A stretch of DNA of 64,000 bases, taken from positions 1 through 64,000 of the forward strand of contig JAKLFB010000001.1 in assembly GCA_022711435.1 (NCBI GenBank), given 5' to 3'. Shown piece after piece: positions 17,593-26,291 of the stretch. The position numbers and the translations under genes are program-made. Positions within the stretch are counted from its first letter, which is position 1; every line of letters starts with the position of its first letter. A model generated the notes under the pieces. That model worked only from the letters and a program-made list of their open reading frames with translations, ran no database searches and was not told the DNA's origin. Source of the DNA: Verrucomicrobiota bacterium (GTDB taxonomy: Bacteria > Verrucomicrobiota > Verrucomicrobiia > Limisphaerales > UBA1319).

Positions 17593-17749
17593 ATCGAAAA
17601 CCCACTGTAACCAAAACCTCGATCCGGGGAAAGTTGCATTTCTCCCTCCCCTCCGCGGCAGTGGAGGGTAGGGCCGGGGAGAGGCGGGCGTGCATTTTCT
17701 GAAACCCCTCTCCCTGGCCCCCCCCCGCTCGTGCCTCGCGGGGCGAGGG

Positions 17750-18023
17750 AAGCAGTAGGCGCTACGTCCGTGCGTCGAGGTAGGGACGCGTCGCTGACGC
17801 GTCCGGTTGTCAGCCGGCCCTTGGATCCACTTTCTGGCGTAGCCGCAGCTTTCAAGCTGCGGTTGTATCTCACCACGAAGGTCAGGCCGCGAAGGGGCAT
17901 CCAGCCGCACGCTGCTGCGGACGAGGACCAGCCTGCGCCGCGGCGGCTCTGGCAGGCAGGCGTCCGCGGGTCCGGAAGGATTCGCAAATGTCAAATATTT
18001 AGATGCGACCCCATTGCTTTTCG
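17750..18023. repeat. Mosaic palindromic repeat, third copy, rearranged
   Basis: This shares modules with the 9312-10470 pair in the same orientation but in a shortened, rearranged order: GTAGGGACG hairpin (17784-17804), GGCCCTTGGATCC, CCGCAGCTT/AAGCTGCGG hairpin (17843-17862), the CGCACGCTGCTGCGGAC and CAGCCTGCGCCGCGGCGG modules, and the common end CAAATGTCAAATATTT with GATGCGACCCCATTG. The first stem differs from the other copies by paired changes. The right end runs into the kinase gene at 17991 and supplies its stop codon. The rest of the 17593-17990 gap holds only low-complexity sequence with weak similarity to the left part of the other copies. Confidence 0.88.
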
Positions 18024-19427
18024 GGCGCGGAGGGTGGCCAGGACGCGCGCGAGGGCGTCGGGACCGCCCACGTTGCCGGGGAAGACGACATAGGGGAGGT
18101 CGGGCCACCGGCTCTCGGGGCCGAGGCGCCAGACGGGAACTCCGGGCAGGATCTGGCCCTCGACCAGAGCGCGCCGCACCCCGAGGGCGCGAGTGGCGAT
18201 GTCGCTCGATGTGATGCCGCCCTTGGCGGCCATCCAGCCCGGGCGGGAATCGAGATGGCGGACCAGGTCCACCAGGGCGGCGGAGACGCGGGCGCCGATG
18301 GCCAGGCTGGCGGCCGGATCCGAGCCCGCAACGAGCTCGCGGCTTGTCGCCACGGCGACGTCCCGGCCCGAGGCGACCCATGAATCGATCCGAGCCCGGA
18401 TCTCGCGCAGGCAGGGGCCGCCTGCGGCCGCCAGGAGAGCGGGCACATCGAGCTCGACGAATTCGAGATCGGGAGCGGATCGGAGCTGCGCGAGCTGAGC
18501 GGTGGTCTGGGGCACGAACGATCCGGCAACGATCAGCCCGCCGCCGCCCCTCGAGAGGGGCAGGTCGCGGGCGGTCAGGAGTGGGCGCGGGGATTGGCCG
18601 ATCCGGGCGGCCACGAACTGTGCGGCGGTCCGAAAGAGGTAGCGGCGTCCAGCCCGCTCGGCCTCGAGCAGGCCGGCCACAAAGACATCGAGGTCGCGCG
18701 GCGCGGCGGCGTTGACGATCGCATAGGACCCGGCCGGGAAAGCGAGCAGCCTGGCGGTGACAGCGGCCGGACCGCCTTGCCGCAGGTCGTCCAGGGCGAT
18801 CGAGCCCACGGCGTCTGCGCGGACGCGTCCGCGGGTCTTCTCCTCGATCCACATCCGGAGGTTCGAGTGGCGGAACCCGAAGGCGGGGTCGCGCGCGAAG
18901 GGCGTCTGCGCTGCGGGCACGAGTGCGTCCTGGTGGGCGACGTAATGGACATCGCCGATCGTGTATCGTCCTCCGGCCTCGAAATAGGGGATCAGGATGG
19001 TGGCATCGAACGGGCCGAGGATGCCGGCCCAGACATCTGTCTCGAGGGGGAAATGGCCGCGCAGGGTGGAATCGCTGCGGCTGACGATGGAGCAGCGGGA
19101 GGCGAACTGGGCGAGGCAGTGAGCGATGCGGGAGTTGAGGGCTCGGGCGTCGTCGGGGGCGAGGCTGCGCGAGTTGGTGAGGATGAAGAAGCAGGGCGGC
19201 TGCGGGGCGCCGAGCTCGGCGCGGAGCGATTCGGGTTCCAGATCGGTCAGGACCGGCACGCCGTGGACGGTCTGGGTGCCGGTGGGGTCGTCGTCGAGGA
19301 CGACGATCTTGTGCGATGGCTGGGCGGCAACGGCGGCGCGGATGGCAGGCTGCAGGTCTTCGGGCCAGACGGGCGGCAATCGGTCCAGACACTCCCGTCG
19401 CGAGAGAATGGGCAGGTCATCGCGCAT
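17991..19427 (-). CDS. Four-carbon acid sugar kinase family protein (DUF1537, OtnK/DtnK-like)
   Basis: This ATP-dependent kinase for sugar acids is 478 residues. The N-terminal domain has VLDDDPTGTQTVHG (43-56), LTNSRSL and SRSDSTLRGHFPLE. The C-terminal nucleotide-binding domain has KGGITSSDIATRAL near 410 and FPGNVGG near 457. Known relatives phosphorylate threonate, erythronate or 3-oxo-tetronates. The last nine residues (KAMGSHLNI) and the stop codon come from the end of the mosaic repeat, so the native C-terminus was probably replaced. It is the last gene of a six-gene catabolic operon, 33 bp after the VOC protein. Its natural substrate is not known. Confidence 0.9.
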   Translation of the reverse strand: MRDDLPILSRRECLDRLPPVWPEDLQPAIRAAVAAQPSHKIVVLDDDPTGTQTVHGVPVLTDLEPESLRAELGAPQPPCFFILTNSRSLAPDDARALNSRIAHCLAQFASRCSIVSRSDSTLRGHFPLETDVWAGILGPFDATILIPYFEAGGRYTIGDVHYVAHQDALVPAAQTPFARDPAFGFRHSNLRMWIEEKTRGRVRADAVGSIALDDLRQGGPAAVTARLLAFPAGSYAIVNAAAPRDLDVFVAGLLEAERAGRRYLFRTAAQFVAARIGQSPRPLLTARDLPLSRGGGGLIVAGSFVPQTTAQLAQLRSAPDLEFVELDVPALLAAAGGPCLREIRARIDSWVASGRDVAVATSRELVAGSDPAASLAIGARVSAALVDLVRHLDSRPGWMAAKGGITSSDIATRALGVRRALVEGQILPGVPVWRLGPESRWPDLPYVVFPGNVGGPDALARVLATLRARKAMGSHLNI

Positions 19428-19460
19428 CGGGGGGGATCCAAACAGGGGATCGTGCGAGAT

Positions 19461-19856
19461 TCAAGCCCCGGTGATCTCGACCTGGACGCCCTGGGTGGCG
19501 GAAGGATCGAGAAAGAGGGCGCGTTTGCCCTGGGTGCCCTGGTGCATGGCGGGCGCGGTGGGGATGCCCTGGGCGGGGAGATCGGCCATGGCGGCGGCGA
19601 CGTTGTCGACGCGGAGGCAGAGGTGGTGGAGGCCCGGGCCGTGCCGGGCGAGCCACGCGTGGAGAGGATGATCCGGCGTCAGTGGCTGGACCAGTTGCAG
19701 GTGGGTGTTGCCCAGGTCGAGGTGGGTGAGGCGGACGGCGCCGCCGTTGACGTCCTCGGAGTAGAGGACGGCGAACCCGAGGCGGTCCCGCCAGGTCTCG
19801 AGGGCGGCCTCGGTATCGGGGACGACGATGGCGATATGATCCAGGGCGGTGAACAT
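19461..19856 (-). CDS. VOC-superfamily metalloprotein (methylmalonyl-CoA epimerase/glyoxalase-like)
   Basis: A compact 131-residue vicinal-oxygen-chelate fold with two beta-alpha-beta-beta-beta modules. Likely metal ligands are the His in ALDHIAIVV near the start, a His in GLHHLCLRV, and the Glu in VQVEI at the end. Size and overall pattern resemble methylmalonyl-CoA epimerases, but the operon is for sugar acids and carries no methylmalonyl-CoA mutase, so another isomerase or lyase role is likely. It lies 5 bp after the Gfo/Idh/MocA gene. Confidence 0.75.
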   Translation of the reverse strand: MFTALDHIAIVVPDTEAALETWRDRLGFAVLYSEDVNGGAVRLTHLDLGNTHLQLVQPLTPDHPLHAWLARHGPGLHHLCLRVDNVAAAMADLPAQGIPTAPAMHQGTQGKRALFLDPSATQGVQVEITGA

Positions 19857-19861
19857 AGGAA

Positions 19862-20893
19862 TCAGGGCTGAAGCTCGACGGGCTGCCGGGTTTCGGCGGA
19901 CCGATAGACGGCCTCCTGAACGGCGAGGGTTTTGAGATAGTCCTCGCCGCTGGTTTCGAACGGCTGGCCGTCGATGAGCCGGTCGATGAAATGGCGCTGC
20001 GTGAAGTAGCAGCAGTCGCCGCAGAAATTGCGGTCGGCGCGCTCGTAGGTGATCTCGGCTTCGGGCTCGCCCAGGGGCTGCCGGGTCAGGCGCGAGTCCG
20101 GGTAGAGGCGGATCGAGCCGCCGCTCGATTCCAGGAGGAGATCGCCGAAGGTGTAACGGGGGCTGGGGTAGTTGGGCTCGTTGTAGCGGTTGGCGTCGTA
20201 GGCGCCGACGGCGCCGCTGGCGAACTCGAAGACGACCAGGCCGCAGTCCTCGCCTCGGATGGCGGGGTTGAGCCGCCGGAGCCAGGCAGTGACGCGCCGG
20301 ATCTCGCCCGCCAGGAACCGGAACGTGTCGATGAAATGGACGCCGGTCTCGTAGATGAGCAGGCGCGGGTAATCGCGGAAATAGGGCTGGCGGGGGATGT
20401 AGGCCTGATCGCCCCAGCCGTCGCCCATTCGCATCCGGAAATGGATCGAGTGGAGCCGGTCGCCGACGGTCCGGGCATCGAGCTGGCGGCGGATCTCGCG
20501 ATGCCACGGCTGGAACCGGAAATTCTCGTGGACCATGAAGCGGATGCCGGCCTGGGCGGCATCCGCGACGATCGCGCGGGCGTCCTCGAGGGTCGGAGCG
20601 AGAGGTTTCTGGCAGATGACATGGATGCCGCGCCGGGCGGCTTCGGCGCAGATCTCGAGGTGGGAAGGGGGCGGGGTGATGATATCGACGAAATCGGGCT
20701 GCTCGCGGTCGAGCATGGCGCGGTAATCGGAGTAGAGGCGGTCGATATGGAACTTTTCCTGGATGGACCGCGCGCGGTCAGGGTTGCGGTTGGAGAAGGC
20801 GACGAGGTCGACCTCGGGGATGCGCCGCCAGGCCTCGTATTGGAAATGGCTGAAGTATCCGGCGCCGATGCAGACGCCGCGGAGCTTTTTCAT
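19862..20893 (-). CDS. Gfo/Idh/MocA-family sugar dehydrogenase
   Basis: A 343-residue NAD(P)-dependent dehydrogenase with Rossmann motif GVCIGAGYFSHFQ at 6-18, IITPPPSH, and the KP motif in HVICQKPLAPT near 115. The C-terminal alpha/beta domain carries GVHFIDTFRFLAGE. It probably oxidises a sugar or sugar acid taken up by the adjacent transporter. Its start overlaps the transporter stop by one base. Substrate unknown. Confidence 0.85.
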   Translation of the reverse strand: MKKLRGVCIGAGYFSHFQYEAWRRIPEVDLVAFSNRNPDRARSIQEKFHIDRLYSDYRAMLDREQPDFVDIITPPPSHLEICAEAARRGIHVICQKPLAPTLEDARAIVADAAQAGIRFMVHENFRFQPWHREIRRQLDARTVGDRLHSIHFRMRMGDGWGDQAYIPRQPYFRDYPRLLIYETGVHFIDTFRFLAGEIRRVTAWLRRLNPAIRGEDCGLVVFEFASGAVGAYDANRYNEPNYPSPRYTFGDLLLESSGGSIRLYPDSRLTRQPLGEPEAEITYERADRNFCGDCCYFTQRHFIDRLIDGQPFETSGEDYLKTLAVQEAVYRSAETRQPVELQP

Positions 20894-22146
20894 CAGTAAT
20901 CCTCGAGTTTGCGCTCGGGCTGGAGCAGGGCCCAGGCGCCGACCGCCAGGAGGTTCAGGGCCGCGCCGGCGTAGAAGAACGTGGCGGGCCCGCCCGTCCA
21001 CTTGATCAGGTAGGGAAAGGCCAGGGCGGTGACGAAGCTGCCGATGTTGCCGGCCATGTTCATGGTGCCGGAGACGGCGCCGGAGTGGCGCCGGCCGATA
21101 TCGACGCAGAGTGACCAGGAGGGGGGGAGAGTCATGTCGGCGCCGAAGATAGCGAGGGCGAGCCAGAACACCTCGGCGCCGGCAGAAGCCATCTGGCGGC
21201 TGGCCAGGAGGCCGGCTGCGGCGAGCGCGAACCCGATCATGGCGGGGGCGCGCCGGGAGAGGGTCCATTGGCCGGCGCGATAGATGCGGTCCACGAGCCA
21301 GCCGGAGAAGAGATTGCCGATGGCGCCGCCGATGAGGGGCCACATCGAGTAGAGGCCGGCCTGGACGGGATCGAGCGAGTATTTGTCCTGGAGGTAAGGA
21401 GGCAGCCAGGTCAGGCAGAAGAAGAACGTGAAGTTGCTGGCGAAATACTGGAGCATGGCCAGCCAGAGATTGCGGGACCGGAACAGGATGGCGGCGGACA
21501 GGGCGGGGGCTTCGGCGGCGGTTTCCGCGGCCTGCCGGTGGGCCAGGATGAACTCGCGCTCCTGCGGCGTGATCCGGGGGTGGCGGGCGGGGTCGTCGCG
21601 GAACCAGAGCCACCAGAAAACCGCCCAGCCAAACCCGACGATCATCAGGATCGCGAACGCGCGGCGCCAGCCATGCTGCTGGATGAGCCAGGCGACGGCG
21701 GGCATGGCGAACGCGCCGCCCAGCCGCATGCCGGAGAAGTTGATGCCCTGCATCAGGCCGCGCTCGCGCAGGGGGATCCAGGCGTAGACGGCGCGGGCAA
21801 CGCTGGGCATGGCGCCGGCCTCGCCTGCCCCGAAGATGAACCGCACAACCAGGAGCGACGCGAAGTTCCAGGCGGCGCCGGTGAGGCCGGTGAACAGGGA
21901 CCAGAACGCCACGATGGCCGAGAGGATGCGGCGAGGTCCGAACCGATCGGCCAGCAGGCCCGAGGGGGTCTGGCAGAGCGCGTAGCCGAGCGAGAAGGCC
22001 GAGAAGATCCATCCCATCTGCTCGTTGGAGAGGCCGAGATCGCCGGCGATGGGCTTCTTGGCGATCGAGACGCAGACGCGGTCGATGTAGAGCAGGACGG
22101 TGAGCAGGAACGTGGCCAGGACGAACAGGTATCTCTGGGGGATCAT
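20893..22146 (-). CDS. MFS transporter, anion:cation symporter (hexuronate/sugar-acid) type
   Basis: The 417-residue permease has about twelve hydrophobic segments. The first helix, TVLLYIDRVCVSIA, matches the anion:cation symporter group that imports hexuronates, galactarate and similar sugar acids. The loop after TM2-3 has GLLADRFGPRRIL, the MFS signature. The ATG at 22146 overlaps the cyclase stop by four bases. Uptake of a sugar acid fits the DUF1537 kinase and dehydrogenases in the same operon. Confidence 0.85.
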   Translation of the reverse strand: MIPQRYLFVLATFLLTVLLYIDRVCVSIAKKPIAGDLGLSNEQMGWIFSAFSLGYALCQTPSGLLADRFGPRRILSAIVAFWSLFTGLTGAAWNFASLLVVRFIFGAGEAGAMPSVARAVYAWIPLRERGLMQGINFSGMRLGGAFAMPAVAWLIQQHGWRRAFAILMIVGFGWAVFWWLWFRDDPARHPRITPQEREFILAHRQAAETAAEAPALSAAILFRSRNLWLAMLQYFASNFTFFFCLTWLPPYLQDKYSLDPVQAGLYSMWPLIGGAIGNLFSGWLVDRIYRAGQWTLSRRAPAMIGFALAAAGLLASRQMASAGAEVFWLALAIFGADMTLPPSWSLCVDIGRRHSGAVSGTMNMAGNIGSFVTALAFPYLIKWTGGPATFFYAGAALNLLAVGAWALLQPERKLEDY

Positions 22147-22811
22147 AGCGGGATTTCGGGGATCCAATCCGCCCAGGGGGCGCCTTCGATGGCCAGGGCG
22201 CGCACGGGGGCGCCATCGCCGCGCTCCCATTTGATGGGGAGCGCCATGAACCAGACTTTGGGATGGCGGATCCGGTCGAGGTGGGCGAGGCCTTCGACGA
22301 TGCCAACCCCTCCGGCCAGGAGGATGCGATGGATCTCAGTGGTCTCGGCGCGATCGGTGACATCGGCGACGGCGGGCGGCTCGACACCGACGATGCGGAC
22401 CCGGCGGCCGGCGCACCAGCGGGCAAGGCCGGGGGCGATCCGGGGCAGGGCAAGGCGGTATTCGGGCTGCTCGAGGCGCGAGCTCCAGCCGCTTCGGAAG
22501 AGGATGCTTTCGCCGGGCTGGAGCTGGCTGGCGACCGTGCCAAGGTGCTGGACGTCGATCAGCCCGCGCGGCTCGATGGCGCCCAGGTCCACGATCCACG
22601 CAGGGCCCGCGCACGCCTCGATCGGGATCTGGTCGATGCCCTGGTCGGAAACTTCGTAGTGGCAGGGGGCGTCCATGTGCGTCCCGCAATGAGAGTAGAG
22701 GTGGAGCGTCGTGGCGTTCCATCCGTCCTCGGCGACCTTGCAGGCAGGGGTGAACTCGACTCCGCGCATGCCGCGCCGCAGGGTCAGGGTGAGATCGATG
22801 AAACGCGGCAT
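22143..22811 (-). CDS. Cyclase-family metal-dependent hydrolase (kynurenine formamidase-like fold)
   Basis: The 222-residue protein has the diagnostic HCGTHMDAPCH motif (41-51), which binds zinc in PF04199 enzymes such as kynurenine formamidase. FIDLTLTLRRGM opens the fold and GVEPPAV follows. In a sugar-acid operon the likely chemistry is hydrolysis of a cyclic ester or amide, for example lactone opening, but this is inference. It lies 23 bp after the dehydrogenase gene and overlaps the transporter start. Confidence 0.82.
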   Translation of the reverse strand: MPRFIDLTLTLRRGMRGVEFTPACKVAEDGWNATTLHLYSHCGTHMDAPCHYEVSDQGIDQIPIEACAGPAWIVDLGAIEPRGLIDVQHLGTVASQLQPGESILFRSGWSSRLEQPEYRLALPRIAPGLARWCAGRRVRIVGVEPPAVADVTDRAETTEIHRILLAGGVGIVEGLAHLDRIRHPKVWFMALPIKWERGDGAPVRALAIEGAPWADWIPEIPL

Positions 22812-22834
22812 GGGCTCTGTGTAGCGATCCCGGG

Positions 22835-23926
22835 CTAGAGTTGCGAGACAATCAGGTCGCCCATTTGCGAGGTCGAGATGGCGCCGCCGAGGTCGGGCGT
22901 GCGGTTTTGGGGCTGGGCGAGCACGCGGGTGACGGCCTGGCGGATGCGCTCGGCGCCCTGGCGGGTTTCAGGGGAACCGAGCCAGTCGAGCATCATGGCG
23001 GCGGAGAGGATCGCGGCGACGGGGTTGGCGATGCCGCGGCCGGCGATATCGGGGGCCGTGCCATGGGCGGGCTGGAACACAGCGGCGCGGTCGCCGATAT
23101 CGGCGGAGGGCGCCATGCCCATGCCGCCGACGAGCCCGGCCGCCAGGTCGGAGAGGATGTCGCCGAACATGTTTTCGGTGACGAGAACGTCGAATCGCTC
23201 CGGGTGCTGGACGAGGTAGAGTGCGGCCGCATCGACGTAGACGCATTCGGTGTCAAGATCGGGGTATTGGCGGGCGACCTGCTGGAAAACCTGGCGGAAG
23301 AACACCATCGATGGGAGGACGTTGGCCTTATCGACGAGGGTGACCTTGCGGCGGCGCTGGCGGGCCTGGGCGAAGGCGGCGTGGAAGATCCGCTCGGATC
23401 CATGGCGGGTGATGCGCATCTGGTCGCTGACGCTGGCGGCGCCGGGGTCGAACCGGGTCTGGCGCGAGGAGAAGAGCCCCTCGGTGTTTTCGCGGACGAT
23501 GAGGAGGTCGATCGGCCGGGCGCTGCCGTTCTTGAGGGGGGAATCGGCAGGATCGAGGAGCCGGATGGGGCGGAGGCCGCAGTAGAGGTCGAGCCGCTCG
23601 CGCAGGTCGATCTGGGGCGTCAGCTCGCGCCCGTCGGGCCACCGGATATTGGGCAGGCCCATGGCGCCGAGCAGGATGGCATCGGCGCTCCGGCAGGCCT
23701 CGAAGACCGGATCCGGAAGCGGGTTGCCGGTCAGGCGGAACACCTCGGCGCCCACAGCGTGCTCGGCGAACTCGAAGGAGATCTCGGGCCGGCGGGCGGC
23801 CAGGGCCTGGAGGACCTTGACCGCCTCGCGGGTGACCTCGAGCCCGATACCGTCGCCGGGCAGCACGGCGATCTTCCAGGTTTTGGGCGGGGCGGCTACC
23901 GGGGTGTCAAACGGGGGCGTTGGCAT
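22835..23926 (-). CDS. Isocitrate/isopropylmalate-type beta-decarboxylating dehydrogenase
   Basis: A 363-residue member of the IDH/IPMDH superfamily. It has PGDGIGLEV near 22-30, [12 protein letters not shown] near 145 at the substrate-specificity loop, DKANVLPSM, and [18 protein letters not shown] with the metal-binding Asp residues. The RENTEG loop differs from leucine biosynthesis LeuB (REXTGG) and is closer to tartrate or related hydroxyacid dehydrogenases. It oxidises a 2-hydroxyacid with decarboxylation in the family reaction. It is first in the operon and may replace the PdxA2 enzyme that usually accompanies DUF1537 kinases. The ATG at 23926 is preferred to a TTG at 23935. Confidence 0.85.
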   Translation of the reverse strand: MPTPPFDTPVAAPPKTWKIAVLPGDGIGLEVTREAVKVLQALAARRPEISFEFAEHAVGAEVFRLTGNPLPDPVFEACRSADAILLGAMGLPNIRWPDGRELTPQIDLRERLDLYCGLRPIRLLDPADSPLKNGSARPIDLLIVRENTEGLFSSRQTRFDPGAASVSDQMRITRHGSERIFHAAFAQARQRRRKVTLVDKANVLPSMVFFRQVFQQVARQYPDLDTECVYVDAAALYLVQHPERFDVLVTENMFGDILSDLAAGLVGGMGMAPSADIGDRAAVFQPAHGTAPDIAGRGIANPVAAILSAAMMLDWLGSPETRQGAERIRQAVTRVLAQPQNRTPDLGGAISTSQMGDLIVSQL

Positions 23927-24021
23927 GAGTGGCAAGACGGATCCAGCCGGAGTGCGCCTCGGTGTTCGATGGGGAACGGGCCGCGGACAGGCATGCGCTC
24001 GAGGCCAGGTTTCGTGGGACC

Positions 24022-24897
24022 CTAATACCGGGTTGGGTTGGTGGTTTTATGGCTGGAGCGTTGCATCAGCCAATCGACGTCGGGATTGCCGGGGGAAGCG
24101 ACGCCGGTGGCGAGTCCGCCGCTGCCGAGAGAGACGCCTCGGACGGGGGGTTTGGTGCGGGGATCGAGCCATTTATGGACCTCGGAATGACCGTCGGCGA
24201 ACGCGAGGCCGCCGCCGCCGTTGTGGTAGCTGGCGGGGAAATTGCCGGTCGACCACGCGCCGGGATTGACCGGGTCGTAGCCGTTCATCATCGTGACGAA
24301 ATAGCCGTCGTTGATCGAATCCTCATGCTCGTCGATGAAGACCCACATCTTGGTGGGGTTGGGGAAGGTGATGTGCGCGAACTTCTGGTAGACCTTGTAG
24401 CCGGAGGTTCGGATCCCGTTGTTGCTCATCGGGGGGAACTCGCCCAGGTAGCCGTTCATCGAGAGGCTGCGAACGCGCGGGCGGACGACGCCGTTGATCG
24501 TGACGGCGGAGCGGTCGCCGGGGCATTTGAAGATGGCGACATTTTTGCCGACGTAGTTGCCGAGCTGGGCCATCCGGAGGAAATTGAGGTTCGTGTTGGA
24601 GGGATTGGCGCTGTAATCGAGCAGGCCGAGCACCCAGGTGTACGGTGCGTTGCCGATGTCATCGGACGAAGTGCTGGCGATGTTGCCGGGGAGATAATCG
24701 TTGTTGTCGTCGGCGAACATCCGCCATGCCAGCGAGAGCTGCCGGCTGTTGTTCATGCAGTTGATCTGGTGGGCCTTGCTCTTGGCCTTGCTCAGCGCGG
24801 GCAGGAGCATGCCGGCGAGGATGGCGATGATCGCGATCACAACCAGCAGCTCGATCAGTGTGAAGCCCGGCGATCGGGGGCGCGTGCGCATATTCAT
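24022..24897 (-). CDS. Prepilin-type N-terminal methylation protein with H-X9-DG motif
   Basis: This 291-residue protein belongs to a pseudopilin-like family that is widespread in Verrucomicrobiota, Lentisphaerota and Planctomycetota. The peptidase site is [21 protein letters not shown] (split at Gly11/Phe12), followed by the typical [11 protein letters not shown] helix. The processing-associated motif His225-x9-Asp235-Gly236 is present ([12 protein letters not shown]). It is not part of the gspF-K operon and may be exported by the same system. The ATG at 24897 overlaps the stop of a 17-codon upstream frame; GTG 24927 is a less likely start. Confidence 0.85.
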   Translation of the reverse strand: MNMRTRPRSPGFTLIELLVVIAIIAILAGMLLPALSKAKSKAHQINCMNNSRQLSLAWRMFADDNNDYLPGNIASTSSDDIGNAPYTWVLGLLDYSANPSNTNLNFLRMAQLGNYVGKNVAIFKCPGDRSAVTINGVVRPRVRSLSMNGYLGEFPPMSNNGIRTSGYKVYQKFAHITFPNPTKMWVFIDEHEDSINDGYFVTMMNGYDPVNPGAWSTGNFPASYHNGGGGLAFADGHSEVHKWLDPRTKPPVRGVSLGSGGLATGVASPGNPDVDWLMQRSSHKTTNPTRY

Positions 24898-24947
24898 GAT
24901 GTCAATGACTCGACTGCATCCAACCACTCGGGGCCGAAGGCGTCCAT
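24894..24947 (-). CDS. Possible 17-codon leader frame coupled to the prepilin gene
   Basis: A short frame starts ATG at 24947, encodes [17 protein letters not shown] and ends in TGA that overlaps the ATG of the prepilin gene (ATGA). The peptide is plausible in composition, and the downstream gene lacks a clear ribosome-binding site, so the short frame could drive translational coupling. It has no recognised homologue known to me, and a chance frame of this length is common. Confidence 0.3.
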   Translation of the reverse strand: MDAFGPEWLDAVESLTS

Positions 24948-25087
24948 GAGCAGTTACGTTTTTTTGTTGAGATTTTGCGGCAGGCGAGGCTGGGGGGGTG
25001 CGGGCCGGCCGGCGGCCCGGGCCCGGCGCGCGCGCAGAGGCTTGAAATTGGGTGGCGGCTCGATCCGGCCGCCTTTACAGTGCACCC

Positions 25088-26272
25088 ATGCGCGCTCGCC
25101 CGAAGGTCGCTCTTCTGATCGAGACCTCGAACGGATACGCCCGCGGCCTGCTCCAGGGCATCCGGGCGTTCGTGCGCGAGCACGATCCGTGGTCCATCTA
25201 CTTGTCGGAGCACGGACGGGGCGAGGGATGCCCGCGGTGGTTCCGGCGGTGGAAGGGGGACGGGATCCTGGCGCGGGTCGAGAACGAGCCGATGGCGCAG
25301 ACGATTCAAGCGACGCGGCTGCCGGCGGTGGACCTGAGCTTCGCGCTCGAGCATTCGCCCTTCCCGAGGGTGGTGACCGACAGCCGGGCGGTGACGCGGC
25401 TGGCGGCGGAGCACCTGCTCGAGCGCGGCTTCAAGCACTTCGGATTCTGCGGCGAGGATCGGTATCACTGGTCGAAGCTGCGGGCGGCCTTTTTCGCGGC
25501 CGAGATTGCGTCGGCGGGGTATCTGTGCCGGATCTACCCGGAGGCGTCTCGGGGCGGGGCGCCGGACTCGTGGGAGGGTGAGATCGACGCGATAGTCGAG
25601 TGGCTGCGGACGCTGGAGCGGCCGGCGGGCGTGATGGCCTGCTACGACATCCGCGGCCAGCAGGTGATCGAGGCCTGCCGGCGGATGGGGGTCGGCGTGC
25701 CTGACGAGGTGGCGGTGGTGGGGGTGCACAACGACGAGCTGCTGTGCGACCTGTGCGATCCGCCGCTGACCAGCGTGATCCCCAACGCTCGGCGCGCGGG
25801 CTACGAGGCTGCGGCGATGCTCGACCGCCTCCTGCGCGGCGAGCCTGTGGCGGTCGAATCCCGCTACATCGAGCCGATCGGGATCGCCACGCGGCAGTCG
25901 ACCGACGTGGTCGCCGTGGACGACCCGAAGGTGTCCGCGGCGGTGCGCTTCATGCGCGAGAACGCGTGCACGGGGATCACGGTGAGCGACGTGCTGCGGG
26001 CGGTCCCCATGTCGCGGTCGATGCTCGAGCGCCGGTTCAAGCAGCTTCTGGGCTGCACGCCGCACGAGCAGATCCTCCGGATCCGGATCCAGCGCGTGAA
26101 GACAATGCTTTCGACCACGCCGCTGCCGCTGGCGGTGATCGCGGAGCGGGCGGGTTTCGAGCACACCGAGTATCTGAGCGTGGTGTTCAAGCGGGTGACG
26201 GGCCGTTCGCCCCACGCCTACCGCAGCGAGAGCCGCGCAGGCATCCGGGCGGACATTGCGGGGGCGGGCTGA
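25088..26272 (+). CDS. XylR-type AraC-family transcription regulator with sugar-binding domain
   Basis: A 394-residue regulator. The N-terminal 265 residues have the LacI/PBP fold (KVALLIETSNGYARGLLQGI, VAVVGVHNDELLCDL, PLTSVIPNARRAGYEAA). The C-terminal 100 residues are an AraC double helix-turn-helix (ISVSDVL-like helix, SMLERRFKQLLGCTPHEQI, IAERAGFEHTEYLSVVFKRV, then GRSPHAYR). These usually sense a sugar and activate nearby catabolic genes. An inverted repeat, GGCGGC and GGCCGCC, lies just before the start (25053-25073) and could be an autoregulatory operator. The divergent neighbour is the prepilin gene; the sugar-acid operon lies beyond it and is a possible target. Confidence 0.88.
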   Translation: MRARPKVALLIETSNGYARGLLQGIRAFVREHDPWSIYLSEHGRGEGCPRWFRRWKGDGILARVENEPMAQTIQATRLPAVDLSFALEHSPFPRVVTDSRAVTRLAAEHLLERGFKHFGFCGEDRYHWSKLRAAFFAAEIASAGYLCRIYPEASRGGAPDSWEGEIDAIVEWLRTLERPAGVMACYDIRGQQVIEACRRMGVGVPDEVAVVGVHNDELLCDLCDPPLTSVIPNARRAGYEAAAMLDRLLRGEPVAVESRYIEPIGIATRQSTDVVAVDDPKVSAAVRFMRENACTGITVSDVLRAVPMSRSMLERRFKQLLGCTPHEQILRIRIQRVKTMLSTTPLPLAVIAERAGFEHTEYLSVVFKRVTGRSPHAYRSESRAGIRADIAGAG

Positions 26273-26291
26273 GGGCGCGGGCGGGCGTGCG

